Positions 18,492-26,803 are shown, numbered from the stretch's first letter. The stretch is DNA of 64,000 nt from Pseudomonas sp. TMP9 (GCF_037943105.1 NZ_CP149803.1:3685563-3749562); one strand, 5' to 3'. Notes: generated from the letters alone by a model not told the origin. Numbers and translations are program-made.

Positions 18492-18902
18492 GTGGAAGAA
18501 GTCATCGAACAGTTGCGCGAACTCAACGAGCCGGTGCCCGTCCCGCTGGAGTTACCGGAAGAAGAAACGCTAGTGGATATTCAGGAGCAAATCCTTATCC
18601 ACCTGCCTTTCGCCCTGCGCGAATACCTGCTGCAGGTCAGTGATGTGGTCTATGGTCGCCTGGAGCCGGTCACCGCCGCCGATCCGCAATCCCACACCTA
18701 CCTGCCCGAAGTCGCTGCTACGGCCTGGTCCCTCGGCGTGCCCCGCGAGTTCGTGCCCCTGTGCGAAGACCGCGGTAACTATTACGTGGTCGAAGACGAC
18801 GGCACCGTGCTGCTCTGGGAAGCCGACACCACTGAAATCAACGAAGACGAAACCTGGGAATCGGTCTGGCATTGGGTGCGCGACGTGTGGCTGGAAAGCT
18901 GA
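18492..18902 (+). CDS. SMI1/KNR4 (SUKH) family protein
   Basis: 136 residues, strongly acidic, starting with GTG. The segment PVPLELPEEETLVDIQEQILIHLPFALREYLLQVSD matches the SUKH start, where a partner-binding loop precedes the first strands, and ends with WESVWHWVRDVW. SUKH proteins are often immunity proteins of contact-dependent toxins, but solitary conserved members with housekeeping-like distribution also exist, and no toxin gene is adjacent. The stop lies nine bases before the convergent GntR gene's end. Confidence 0.75.
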   Translation: MEEVIEQLRELNEPVPVPLELPEEETLVDIQEQILIHLPFALREYLLQVSDVVYGRLEPVTAADPQSHTYLPEVAATAWSLGVPREFVPLCEDRGNYYVVEDDGTVLLWEADTTEINEDETWESVWHWVRDVWLES

Positions 18903-18911
18903 AACTTGCCG

Positions 18912-19571
18912 CTAGCTGCGCTTGGCCGCCTGCTCCAGTTCCAGCAGGTTCAGCAAAAACCGCGCGAAGTAGCTGAGGTCTTGCTCCATGGCCTGCCGGG
19001 CGGCTTTGGCGTCACCGGCTTCGATGGCGGCAAATGCGTTTTCATGGAAATCATTGAGACGCAGCGATAGGTCGGCTTCGGTGAATAGCCGGTTGAAAAA
19101 CGGCCCGACCTGCAGCCACAGCGATTCGATTGAGCGCAACAGAACTGGGTTGCCGCAGGCACTGTAGAGGTGCAGGTGAAACTGGCTGTTGGCATCTAGA
19201 TAGGCTTGGATCTGCCGCTGCTCGATGGCGACGTCCATGCGCGCCACGCAGTCGCGCAGCTCCGCCAGGTCGGCCGGCGTCAGGCGCGGTGTGGCCAGCT
19301 CCACAGCTAAGCCTTCAAGGCTCAGGCGCACCTGGAAGATCTGCTGGTAGCGCTCGCGGGTCATTGGCGGGACGCGCACCGAGCGTTGCGGCTCACCTTC
19401 CAGCGCACCCTCAGCGACGAGGCGCTGCAACGCGGCGCGTACCGGCATCGGGCTGGTGCCCCATTCGGCGGCCAGATCGCGGATTTTCAACCGCTCGCCG
19501 GGCTGGAAGCGTCCAGCCAGCAGGCCCTCACGGATACGTTGGTAGAGTTGATCTTGCAGGTTGTCGGCCAT
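18912..19571 (-). CDS. GntR-family transcriptional regulator, FadR/FCD subfamily
   Basis: 219 residues. An N-terminal winged helix-turn-helix (~8-70, with RIREGLLAGRFQPGERLKIRDLA and PVRAALQRL) is followed by an all-helical FCD ligand domain (~85-210) that carries the metal-ligand pattern DANSQFHLHLYSACGNP. FCD regulators respond to carboxylates and amino-acid-like ligands and usually control adjacent catabolic genes. The neighbours are an SDR, an aminotransferase and a gamma-glutamyl ligase, whose shared divergent promoter carries two identical palindromes, so this is the probable regulator of that set. The inducer is unknown. Confidence 0.88.
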   Translation of the reverse strand: MADNLQDQLYQRIREGLLAGRFQPGERLKIRDLAAEWGTSPMPVRAALQRLVAEGALEGEPQRSVRVPPMTRERYQQIFQVRLSLEGLAVELATPRLTPADLAELRDCVARMDVAIEQRQIQAYLDANSQFHLHLYSACGNPVLLRSIESLWLQVGPFFNRLFTEADLSLRLNDFHENAFAAIEAGDAKAARQAMEQDLSYFARFLLNLLELEQAAKRS

Positions 19572-19715
19572 GGTCGTTCAGCCCCGTAGCGGCGGCGCGG
19601 GGAGTTGAGCGAGGGTCAGCGAGCAGTTATGCATGGGATTCTCCGGAGTTCAGCAAATTGGCCTGAGTGGTTCTGCTAGAGGCAGGCTAGGCGCTGGGGT
19701 GCTTGAAAAGCGCAG

Positions 19716-19729
19716 TTGACTGCAGTCAA
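19716..19729. promoter_or_regulatory. 14-bp perfect palindrome upstream of the GntR gene
   Basis: TTGACTGCAGTCAA is a perfect inverted repeat located 145 bp upstream of the regulator start and 50 bp after the end of the SDR gene. It differs from the TGTGATCACA sites near 20.6 kb. It could be an operator of another factor or part of the regulator's own promoter. Confidence 0.4.
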
Positions 19730-19779
19730 TGAGCATTTTCGAGTATCCCTGCAACAACGCCTGACCGACGCAGAAGCGC

Positions 19780-20550
19780 TCAGGGGGCTTTGTTTTCGAT
19801 CAGGCAATTGCCACCGTCCACCACGATCACTTCACCAGTGATGTAGCTGGCTTCGGGGGACGCTAAAAAGGCCACTGCCGCCGCCACTTCTTCCGGCCGA
19901 CCCGCGCGACCCAGTGGCGTATAAAGCGCAGCATGCTGTTCTTCTTCGGTGCTTGAGCCCGTGGCGATCCAGCCTGGCGCCACGCTATTGACCGTGATGC
20001 CTTGCTTGGCTACTTCCAGCGCCAGGCCCATAGACAAGCCAAGCATGCCCGCCTTGGCCGCGCTGTAGGCGGTCTCACCGGGGTTGCTGCCCCGGGTGCC
20101 AGTGGTTGAGCTGATATTGACGATGCGTCCGTAGCCGCGCGCGCGCATGCCCGGCAGCACCGCGCGGGTAAGCAAAAAAGCCGTGCCAAGGTTACGTGCG
20201 ATGGAGAGGTTCCACGTCGCCCAGTCCATGTCAGCCAGCTCGGCGAAGGGCTCGGGACTGCCTTGCATGGCCATGCCCGCGTTGTTCACCAGAATGTCGA
20301 TCTGGCCCCACTGCGCCTGCGCCCATTTCAGCAGTTCAGCCACCTGCTGCTCGTCCGTCAAATCAGCCGCTTTGGCCCGTGCGTCGATACCTTCGGCACA
20401 CAACTCGGCAGCACGCTGCTCAACCCGCGCACTGCTGGCCGTCAGTAATACTCGCGCACCGGCACGCCCCAGACGGCGGGCAATGGCCAGGCCGATCCCT
20501 GACTCACTGCCGGCACCGCTGACCAACGCCACGTGGTGTTGAAATACCAT
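19780..20550 (-). CDS. short-chain dehydrogenase/reductase
   Basis: A 256-residue classical SDR. The cofactor-binding glycine motif is SGAGSESGIGLAIA, followed by NNAGMAMQG, the catalytic NISSTTG serine, and YSAAKAG with the active-site Tyr and Lys. The C terminus (YITGEVIVVDGGN) is typical of FabG-like enzymes. The substrate is probably a hydroxyl or carbonyl intermediate of the neighbouring amine pathway; this is inferred from position only. It is divergent from the aminotransferase gene across a 122-bp region with two identical operator-like palindromes. Confidence 0.88.
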   Translation of the reverse strand: MVFQHHVALVSGAGSESGIGLAIARRLGRAGARVLLTASSARVEQRAAELCAEGIDARAKAADLTDEQQVAELLKWAQAQWGQIDILVNNAGMAMQGSPEPFAELADMDWATWNLSIARNLGTAFLLTRAVLPGMRARGYGRIVNISSTTGTRGSNPGETAYSAAKAGMLGLSMGLALEVAKQGITVNSVAPGWIATGSSTEEEQHAALYTPLGRAGRPEEVAAAVAFLASPEASYITGEVIVVDGGNCLIENKAP

Positions 20551-20562
20551 TACCCATCATCC

Positions 20563-20572
20563 TGTGATCACA
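20563..20572. promoter_or_regulatory. operator-like palindrome TGTGATCACA, copy 1
   Basis: A perfect 10-bp palindrome, 13 bp upstream of the SDR start codon, followed by AAAT. An identical site lies 63 bp away at 20626. It is the candidate binding site for the FCD GntR regulator at 18.9-19.6 kb. Confidence 0.65.
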
Positions 20573-20625
20573 AATATGCCAATAATCTAGCAATAACCTG
20601 CTGCAAAACCAACGCTTGAGTTTTC

Positions 20626-20635
20626 TGTGATCACA
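20626..20635. promoter_or_regulatory. operator-like palindrome TGTGATCACA, copy 2
   Basis: Identical to copy 1, also preceded by C and followed by AAA, 38 bp upstream of the aminotransferase start. The 63-bp spacing equals six turns of B-DNA, so two regulator dimers would sit on the same face. Confidence 0.65.
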
Positions 20636-20672
20636 AAATAGCATGTGCAGAGAATCGAACGAGGTGTTCAAT

Positions 20673-22064
20673 ATGACTGCAAGTGGTATCCATCCCGCCG
20701 CCGTAACAACATTCGTCAGCCGTGAGCGGGAGCATTTTATCGCGCGCAACCCGAAGTCTGTGGCCCTGGCCGAGCGTGCGCGCCACTCACTGTATGGCGG
20801 CGTGCCGATGCACTGGATGGCGGACTGGTCGACCCCCGCGCCCCTGTTTGTCGAGCGAGCCAAGGGCGCGCGTTTCTATGACATCGACGGCCATGAATAC
20901 ATCGACTTCTGCTTGGGTGACACCGGCAGCATGTTCGGCCATTCACCCGAGCCGATTGCCAACGCCATTGCTGAGCAGGGTCATAATGGCCTGACCACCA
21001 TGCTGCCCGGCGAAGACGCGGTGGTGTGCGGCGAACTGCTGGCCGCACGCTTTGGCTTGCCGTTCTGGCAGGTCACCGCCACTGCCACCGATTCAAACCG
21101 CTACGTGCTGCGTTGGGCGCGGGCCATCACCCAACGTAAAACCCTGCTGGTGTTCGACGGCTGCTACCACGGCACGCTTGATGATGTGATGGTGCGCTGC
21201 CGCGACGGTGCCACCGTGCCGCGCAGTGGCTTGGTCGGCCAGGCCTATGACCTGACCCAATACAGCCGCTCAATTCCTTTTAACGATGTCGCCGCGCTGG
21301 AAGCCGCCTTGGCCCAAGGTGATGTGTGTGCGCTGCTCTGCGAACCGGCGATGACCAATATCGGCATGGTGTTGCCCGAACCGGGCTTTATGCAGCAGTG
21401 CCGTGAGCTGACGCAAAAATATGGCAGCCTGCTGATCATCGATGAAACCCACACCATCTCGACGGGCATGGGGGGCTGCACGAAGCTGTGGAACCTTGAG
21501 CCAGACTTCTTTGTGGTCGGCAAACCGATTGCTGGCGGCGTGCCGTGCGGCATCTTCGGCTGTAGCGCGGCGATGGCTGAAGCCATGACTGCCGCGCACC
21601 AACGCGCCAGTGCAGACAGCCACGGTCATGGCCACAGCGGCATGGGCACCACGCTGTCGGCCAATGCCCTGGCCATGCACTGCATGCGTGCCAATTTAGA
21701 ACACGTCATGACCGAAGCCGCCTACGCACACATGCTGCCGCTGGCTAAACGCCTGGCCGATGGCTTCCGCTCGCTGATCGCTAAGCACGACCTGCACTGG
21801 TCAGTGACCGAGCTGGGCGCGCGCTGCGAATTTCAGTTCTGCCCGTTGTCGCCAAAGACCGGCGCCGAGGCCGAAGCCGCCTTCCATGACGAACTGCAAA
21901 TGGCCCTGCACCTGTACCTGATCAACCGCGGCATCTTGATCACTCCATTCCACAACATGACCCTGTGCTGCCCGAGTACCACGGCGAATGATGTGGATCA
22001 GCTGATCGGCATGCTCGACCAAGCCCTAACCGAGTTGCTGGCCATCCCCGGCGCCCGCGAATAA
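20673..22064 (+). CDS. class III PLP-dependent aminotransferase (glutamate-1-semialdehyde aminomutase-like)
   Basis: 463 residues of aminotransferase fold type I, class III. Visible are ERAKGARFYDIDGHEYIDF, GCYHGTLDD, the PLP-phosphate region, IIDETHTI (Asp contacting the pyridine nitrogen) and the Schiff-base lysine in VVGKPIAGGVPCG. It resembles HemL and beta-amino acid aminotransferases but is not chromosomal HemL by context. The start at 20673 has GAGG seven bases upstream; the frame is open from 20643. It is followed, after two REP-type elements, by a gamma-glutamyl ligase-like glutamine synthetase. A role in catabolising an amine or amino acid is inferred. Confidence 0.87.
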   Translation: MTASGIHPAAVTTFVSREREHFIARNPKSVALAERARHSLYGGVPMHWMADWSTPAPLFVERAKGARFYDIDGHEYIDFCLGDTGSMFGHSPEPIANAIAEQGHNGLTTMLPGEDAVVCGELLAARFGLPFWQVTATATDSNRYVLRWARAITQRKTLLVFDGCYHGTLDDVMVRCRDGATVPRSGLVGQAYDLTQYSRSIPFNDVAALEAALAQGDVCALLCEPAMTNIGMVLPEPGFMQQCRELTQKYGSLLIIDETHTISTGMGGCTKLWNLEPDFFVVGKPIAGGVPCGIFGCSAAMAEAMTAAHQRASADSHGHGHSGMGTTLSANALAMHCMRANLEHVMTEAAYAHMLPLAKRLADGFRSLIAKHDLHWSVTELGARCEFQFCPLSPKTGAEAEAAFHDELQMALHLYLINRGILITPFHNMTLCCPSTTANDVDQLIGMLDQALTELLAIPGARE

Positions 22065-22077
22065 ATGCACATCAGAA

Positions 22078-22165
22078 CGTAGGGTGGATGACGCTTTATC
22101 CATCCACCAATAGGCACCCCTGGTGGATGGATAAGCGCGAGCTACGCGCCCCGATCCACCCTACG
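22078..22165. repeat. inverted-repeat element (GTAGGGTGGAT type)
   Basis: CGTAGGGTGGAT at the left end returns as ATCCACCCTACG at the right end, with internal inverted copies of the GGTGGATGGATAA type. It is probably a palindromic extragenic repeat. It lies in the gap between the aminotransferase and glutamine-synthetase-like genes. Confidence 0.75.
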
Positions 22166-22170
22166 CCACT

Positions 22171-22231
22171 GTGGGAGCGGCCTTGGCCGCGATGCTTTTT
22201 TACCGCCCTTCGCGGGCAAGCCCGCTCCTAC
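22171..22231. repeat. Pseudomonas REP element
   Basis: Begins GTGGGAGCGG and ends CCCGCTCCTAC, the familiar Pseudomonas REP sequence with inner CCTTGGCCGCGA and TCGCGGGCAAG arms. It can form a hairpin and may dampen transcription or stabilise RNA between the two flanking genes. Confidence 0.85.
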
Positions 22232-22269
22232 AAAAGCCGCCTGTCCCGGCCAATAACGAGATAGCCACC

Positions 22270-23637
22270 ATGCAATTCGCCGATATTCAGGAAGCACACG
22301 ACTTCCTTGCCCTGCACCCCGAGGTGCGTTTGATTGAACTGATGTTGATCGACGCCAACGGCATTCCGCGTGGCAAGCTGCTGCACCGTGACGAGCTGCT
22401 GGCCGTCTATGAGAACGGCCGACCGCTGCCCAGTTCGATCCTGTCGCTGACCATTCAAGGCGAGGACGTGGAAGAGAGCGGTCTGGTTTGGGAAGTCGCT
22501 GACGCCGATTGCTGGACCTATCCAATCCCCGGCAGTCTGACCCTGCAACCCTGGCGCAACAGCCCCACCGGCCAGCTGCAGGTGAGCATGCACCCCACTC
22601 AGGGCCTGCCCGCTGCGCCGGCCGATCCACGGCATGTGCTGATTCGCGCCATCGACCGGCTCAAGGCTGATGGTTACCACCCGGTGATGGCGGTGGAATT
22701 GGAGTTTTACCTGCTGGATAAGCAACGCGATGTTAACGGTCGGCCGCAACCCGCGCTGCAGACCAATGGCGTGCGCCCGCAGGCACCGCAGGTGTATGGC
22801 GTGTACGAACTGGAACAACTGCAGCCGTTCCTTGATGACCTCTATGTCGCCTGCGAGGTGCAGGGCCTGCCGGTGCGCACCGCGATTTCTGAATACGCGC
22901 CGGGCCAGCTTGAACTGACTCTCGAACACCGTTTCGACGCCCTGCAGGCCATTGATGAAGGCGTGCGCTACAAGCGTTTGGTCAAGGGTGTGGCAGGCAA
23001 GCACGGGCTGCAGGCCTGCTTTATGGCCAAGCCGTTCGGCGACCAAGCCGGCAGCGGCATGCACATGCATGTCAGCCTGGCCGATGCCGAGGGCAACAAC
23101 CTGATGGCCAGCAACGACCCGCAGGGTACGCCGCTGTTGCGCCACGCCATCGGCGGCATGCTGACGACGCTGAATGACACCCTGGCGATCTTCTGCCCCA
23201 ACGCCAACTCCTACCGCCGCTTCCAGGCCAATAGTTACGCGCCATTGGCGAAGAGCTGGGGCGTGAATAACCGCACCGTGTCGTTCCGTGTCCCCGGCGG
23301 CCCGGCCAAGAGCCGGCATGTTGAGCACCGCATCTGTGGCGCCGACGCCAATCCCTATCTGGCTGCAGCGGCGATTCTTGCCGGCATCCACCACGGCATC
23401 CAACACCAGATTGATCCGGGCGAGGCCACCATCGGTAACGGCTATGAGCAAGCCTGCGAAACCTTGCCCACCGACTGGCTAACCGCCTTGCGGGCGTTGG
23501 AGCAATCGACCTGGGCCAAAGAAGCGCTGGGCGAGGACTTCCTCAAGGTATTCCTGGCCATCAAGTGGGCCGAGTTCCGTCAGTTTATGGGCGAGGTCGG
23601 TGAGCAGGACTGGCGCTGGTACCTAAGCCACGCCTGA
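22270..23637 (+). CDS. glutamine synthetase-family gamma-glutamyl amine ligase
   Basis: 455 residues with the GS fold: LIELMLIDANGIPRGK in the N-terminal domain, catalytic-site AVELEFYLLD, SEYAPGQLELTLEHRFDAL, GSGMHMHVSL, PNANSYRRFQ and HRICGADANPYLAAAAILAG. It lacks the adenylylation Tyr loop of the nitrogen-assimilating GlnA and is closer to PuuA/PauA enzymes that glutamylate polyamines or other amines. The ATG at 22270 begins the domain; an upstream reading to 22171 crosses a REP element and is rejected. Together with the SDR and aminotransferase it suggests a gamma-glutamylated amine route, but the matching oxidase and hydrolase are absent here. Confidence 0.86.
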   Translation: MQFADIQEAHDFLALHPEVRLIELMLIDANGIPRGKLLHRDELLAVYENGRPLPSSILSLTIQGEDVEESGLVWEVADADCWTYPIPGSLTLQPWRNSPTGQLQVSMHPTQGLPAAPADPRHVLIRAIDRLKADGYHPVMAVELEFYLLDKQRDVNGRPQPALQTNGVRPQAPQVYGVYELEQLQPFLDDLYVACEVQGLPVRTAISEYAPGQLELTLEHRFDALQAIDEGVRYKRLVKGVAGKHGLQACFMAKPFGDQAGSGMHMHVSLADAEGNNLMASNDPQGTPLLRHAIGGMLTTLNDTLAIFCPNANSYRRFQANSYAPLAKSWGVNNRTVSFRVPGGPAKSRHVEHRICGADANPYLAAAAILAGIHHGIQHQIDPGEATIGNGYEQACETLPTDWLTALRALEQSTWAKEALGEDFLKVFLAIKWAEFRQFMGEVGEQDWRWYLSHA

Positions 23638-23765
23638 TCGGGACAAGCCGGCTAGCGCCGAGTGCGCCAGCCGCTTGCTTATGGTTTGCCACAACCCGTA
23701 CCGTGGCAGGCTAATCGAGCGTCACAGCCGTTTATACGCTCGATCAACCTGCCTCAGAGTGCCCT

Positions 23766-24251
23766 ATGCAAGCCGGAACCGCCCAGCTGTCGATGACCGT
23801 CCTGATGACCCCGGATATGGCCAATTTCTCCGGCAATGTCCACGGCGGCACGTTGCTCAAATACCTCGATGAAGTTGCTTACGCCTGCGCCAGCCGCTAT
23901 GCCGGCTGCTACGTGGTGACCCTGTCGGTGGACCAAGTGATTTTCCGCGAGCCGGTGCATGTCGGTGAGTTGGTGACCTTCCTCGCCTCGGTCAACCATA
24001 CGGGGCGTACGTCCATGGAGATCGGTATCAAGGTCATCACGGAAAATATCCGCGAACGTTCGGTGCGGCATACCAACAGCTGCTTCTTCACCATGGTTGC
24101 GGTGGATGAAACAGGCAAACCCGCCGCCATTCCCACCCTGACGCCTGACACGCCGGATGGCCTGCGCCGCCAGCGCCAAGGCCTGCAACGCCGGCAGATA
24201 CGTCACGAACTGCAACAGCGCTACCAAGCGCTTAACCTAGCAGAAGGCTGA
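23766..24251 (+). CDS. acyl-CoA thioesterase, hotdog fold (YciA/ACOT type)
   Basis: 161 residues. The hotdog-domain signature is NFSGNVHGGTLLKYLDEVAYACASR, with the catalytic Asn/His/Asp region, then VTLSVDQVIFREPVHVGE and RSVRHTNSCFFTMVAVD. Such enzymes hydrolyse short to medium acyl-CoA and are hexameric. The tail is a basic, Arg/Gln-rich helix. It sits alone between the glutamine synthetase-like gene and the DUF3301 gene, so its link to the amine cluster is not established. Confidence 0.88.
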   Translation: MQAGTAQLSMTVLMTPDMANFSGNVHGGTLLKYLDEVAYACASRYAGCYVVTLSVDQVIFREPVHVGELVTFLASVNHTGRTSMEIGIKVITENIRERSVRHTNSCFFTMVAVDETGKPAAIPTLTPDTPDGLRRQRQGLQRRQIRHELQQRYQALNLAEG

Positions 24252-24281
24252 GCACCCCGATGTGCTGCTGCCGGAGCCACC

Positions 24282-24686
24282 ATGATTGACCTGTTTGATG
24301 TGTTTCTACTGATGCTGTTCGCCACCGCCTGCGCGTGGCTGTGGCACGCCCATGGTTTGCGCGAGCGAGCGCTAACGCTGGTGCAACAGCACTGCGCCAA
24401 AGCTGACGTCGAATTGCTCGATGGTAACGTTGCCCTGCGCCGGCTCGCCCTGTTGCCCGATGCGCGCGGGCGTAAGCGTATGGCGCGGGTGTATGGCTTT
24501 GAGTTCACGGTCACAGGCGAACAACGGCATATCGGCAGCATTACCCTGTTTGGCAAACAGCTGGGGCGTATTGAGCTGGCACCCCACCCTTTTCGGGAGC
24601 CGCCAGCGCCCAGCGCTCAGGTGATCGAAATGCAGCAGTGGCGCAGCCAGCGGCACGACGCTGACGACAACACACCACGTCACTAA
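24282..24686 (+). CDS. DUF3301 family membrane-anchored protein
   Basis: 134 residues. The first ~22 residues are a hydrophobic anchor (FDVFLLMLFATACAWLW) followed by a positively charged turn. The conserved part (CAKADVELLDGNVALRRLAL and VYGFEFTVTGEQRHIGSITLFGKQLGRIEL) matches DUF3301, a small gammaproteobacterial family of unknown function. It starts 30 bp after the thioesterase stop and is probably co-transcribed. It converges with the hydrolase gene 29 bp on. Confidence 0.8.
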   Translation: MIDLFDVFLLMLFATACAWLWHAHGLRERALTLVQQHCAKADVELLDGNVALRRLALLPDARGRKRMARVYGFEFTVTGEQRHIGSITLFGKQLGRIELAPHPFREPPAPSAQVIEMQQWRSQRHDADDNTPRH

Positions 24687-24715
24687 GAGCGCGTCACCCT
24701 CGCCGCGACGGGTCG

Positions 24716-25594
24716 CTAATCACGCTGCAACAGAAAGTGCACCACGCGGGCGGCGCTGTCGGCCGGCTGTTCCTGCATAAAGCAGTGCCCACCCGGCATC
24801 ACATGCGCGCTGACATGGCCATTGCTGGCGCACCAACGCGCCACTGACTTGGCCACAAAGGGGTAGCTGTGTTGGCCGTAAAGCACCTGGGTCGGCGTTG
24901 TCACCTTGGCCAAGGATGGCCACAAGCGCTTAGGGAAAGAGCTGAAAATATCCGCTTCACGGCTCGTCCGGCACTTCAGCTCGACACCCTGCTCGCTGTC
25001 TTTCAACGCGTGCTCGATGTAGGCCGCAAACGCCTCTTCGGTCCAGCCGCGAAACATGCCGCGACCATGCAAGGCCGCATAGGCAGCGGTACGGTCCGGC
25101 CAACTGCTGCGGCGTTTCAGTGCCTTACTGGCCAAGGTGGTGCGCCGGCTCAAGCCGACCACATCGGACAGCGCCATCACCCCAATCATGGCTGGGCCGA
25201 ACAGCACCGGATCGAGCAACACCGCACGCTGAAAAAGCTGCGGCTGCTGGGCTAGCATCAAGCTGGTCAGCACCCCACCAAAACTGTGCCCAAGGGCAAA
25301 AACTGGCACCTCGCCAAAGCGTTCACGGCCGATGGCAAAGGCTTCCAGCGCCAGCTCGGCACTGCGGTTCCAACCGTGAAAGCGTCCGCCATGGTCACTC
25401 TCGCCATGGCCCTGCACATCACACAACCACAGGTCGAAGTCTTCGCTGAGCGCCTGCAACAACGGTGTATACACCCGTCCACAGTAGCCATTGCCATGCA
25501 GAAAATGCAGCAACGGCTTACCTGAAGGCGGCGTATACCAGCCGCGTAGAGTGAAGCCAGCGGAACAATCGTGGGACCAAGGAAGCAGTTGCAT
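24716..25594 (-). CDS. alpha/beta hydrolase
   Basis: 292 residues of alpha/beta-hydrolase fold. The oxyanion-hole HGNGYCGRVYTPLLQ, the nucleophile elbow LGHSFGGVL and a C-terminal catalytic His in PGGHCFMQEQP are visible. A cap insertion of about 70 residues lies between the elbow and the Asp region. No signal peptide is present, so it is cytoplasmic. The substrate is unknown; esters or lactones are plausible. It is preceded on the same strand by the CobW-type GTPase gene, with a 56-bp gap. Confidence 0.85.
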   Translation of the reverse strand: MQLLPWSHDCSAGFTLRGWYTPPSGKPLLHFLHGNGYCGRVYTPLLQALSEDFDLWLCDVQGHGESDHGGRFHGWNRSAELALEAFAIGRERFGEVPVFALGHSFGGVLTSLMLAQQPQLFQRAVLLDPVLFGPAMIGVMALSDVVGLSRRTTLASKALKRRSSWPDRTAAYAALHGRGMFRGWTEEAFAAYIEHALKDSEQGVELKCRTSREADIFSSFPKRLWPSLAKVTTPTQVLYGQHSYPFVAKSVARWCASNGHVSAHVMPGGHCFMQEQPADSAARVVHFLLQRD

Positions 25595-25650
25595 AAGCGC
25601 TATCCAGAAAAAAGTCGCCGCAGTTTATCAATACCCGCAGGCCTTGCCTC

Positions 25651-26661
25651 TCACTGCATGCGGCACTCAGCAAACGCTCGCTGCAAGGCTGCGCTGTCTT
25701 GCGCCTCGGTGAAGATCAGCTCCAGCCGCGAATCCTTGCGCCATTCGCTGGTTTGCCAGTGCAGAGGCTGGCTATCCAGGGGCTGGCCATCCAGAGGCCG
25801 GCTGTCCAGCGGCTGGCCGTGCAGGGTATTGGCGGACAGCCAGCCGGCGTTGCTGTGCAGCACCAGCTTGGCGCGCCGCCAAGGCAGGCTGCTCAGCCAC
25901 TGCTGCACGCGCATCAGCTCAAATTGTTGGCTGGGGTGCCAGCGCCAGCCAATACTCCAGCCTTCGGCTTGCTGCTGCATTTGGCAGATCGGCTCATCCG
26001 GGCTGCGCCAGAGCTGGGGCAAAGAAGCCAGAACGACGGGCAGGTCGACCAACGCATCGCCAACATGAGCCTGGGCGCTAAAGCCGGGCAGTTGCGCCAG
26101 TGGCAGTGCGCCTTGGCGGGTCCAGTAAAGCGGTCGCGCCGGCAGTTGGTCCTGGATGAGCGCTCGGGCGGCCTGATCCAGATTTTCGGCCTTATTCAGC
26201 AGGAGCAGCCCGGCTTGGCTGAGCACCGCCTGCTGACTGTCCGGCGGTGCGTCACCGGCGGCCAGCGCCTGCGCGTCGAGCACCAACAAGGGTGCCTGCA
26301 CCGCCAGCACCCCAGCCCAAGGTGCTGCGCGTAATTGCTGGAGCAGTTGCAGCGGATGACCCAGGCCGGACGGCTCAATAAACAGCCGGTCCGGTTTAGC
26401 GTGGCGCAGTAAGCGCGTAAGGCCGACCTGAAAGGGCACGCCGTTGACGCAGCATAAACAGCCGCCAGTTACCTCGCCCAGGGTAATACCCTCGTCGTCA
26501 GTGGCCAGCAGCGCAGCATCAAGCCCCACCAAACCGAACTCGTTGATCAACACCGCCCAGCGTTCGTGCGCGGGACGCTGGGCGAGTAGATGGCGGATTA
26601 GGCTGGTCTTACCAGCACCCAGCGGCCCGGTAATGACATGGGTGGGGATATTTTTCAGCAT
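25651..26661 (-). CDS. COG0523 CobW/YjiA-type GTPase with a C-terminal pentapeptide repeat
   Basis: 336 residues. The G1 motif is GPLGAGKTSLI, the metal-binding CxCC motif is GGCLCCVNG, and LLLNKAENLD is the guanine-specificity motif. The N-terminal two thirds are the G domain and the rest the CobW_C domain. COG0523 proteins are metallochaperones or metal-target activators; the location near the zinc block suggests zinc, by inference. Residues ~280-299 are four near-identical pentapeptides (consensus D-x-Q/R-P-L) encoded by a 15-bp tandem repeat, which looks like a lineage-specific insertion in CobW_C. Confidence 0.87.
   Translation of the reverse strand: MLKNIPTHVITGPLGAGKTSLIRHLLAQRPAHERWAVLINEFGLVGLDAALLATDDEGITLGEVTGGCLCCVNGVPFQVGLTRLLRHAKPDRLFIEPSGLGHPLQLLQQLRAAPWAGVLAVQAPLLVLDAQALAAGDAPPDSQQAVLSQAGLLLLNKAENLDQAARALIQDQLPARPLYWTRQGALPLAQLPGFSAQAHVGDALVDLPVVLASLPQLWRSPDEPICQMQQQAEGWSIGWRWHPSQQFELMRVQQWLSSLPWRRAKLVLHSNAGWLSANTLHGQPLDSRPLDGQPLDSQPLHWQTSEWRKDSRLELIFTEAQDSAALQRAFAECRMQ
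25765..25824. repeat. 15-bp minisatellite, four units, inside the CobW-type gene
   Basis: Four consecutive 15-bp units start at 25765, 25780, 25795 and 25810, each close to AGGCTGGCTATCCAG. The unit length is a multiple of three, so copy-number change would leave the gene in frame and alter only the number of pentapeptides. Confidence 0.85.
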
Positions 26662-26803
26662 GAGCGGCGCTTATTTAGTGTCCGTAGAGAAGGAGAATTT
26701 ACCGGGCCATTCTAACGGCCTAACACCCTGCCCCCAACGCCGCTGGCAGACTGATTAAACCCTGCATGCTAGAGTCGCCGGCATATTTTTTGAGGGTTTA
26801 TTG

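Noticed and set aside
18492..18902. Toxin-immunity pair based on the SUKH domain
   Set aside because: No toxin, secretion or polymorphic-toxin gene lies nearby, so only the fold is claimed.
20210..20223. parS site at GTTCCACGTCG near 20.2 kb
   Set aside because: Only one half-site matches; the second half diverges, unlike the full core at 30026.
22228..23451. Large minus-strand reading frame opposite the glutamine synthetase-like gene
   Set aside because: A composition shadow in GC-rich DNA; the plus strand has complete GS motifs.
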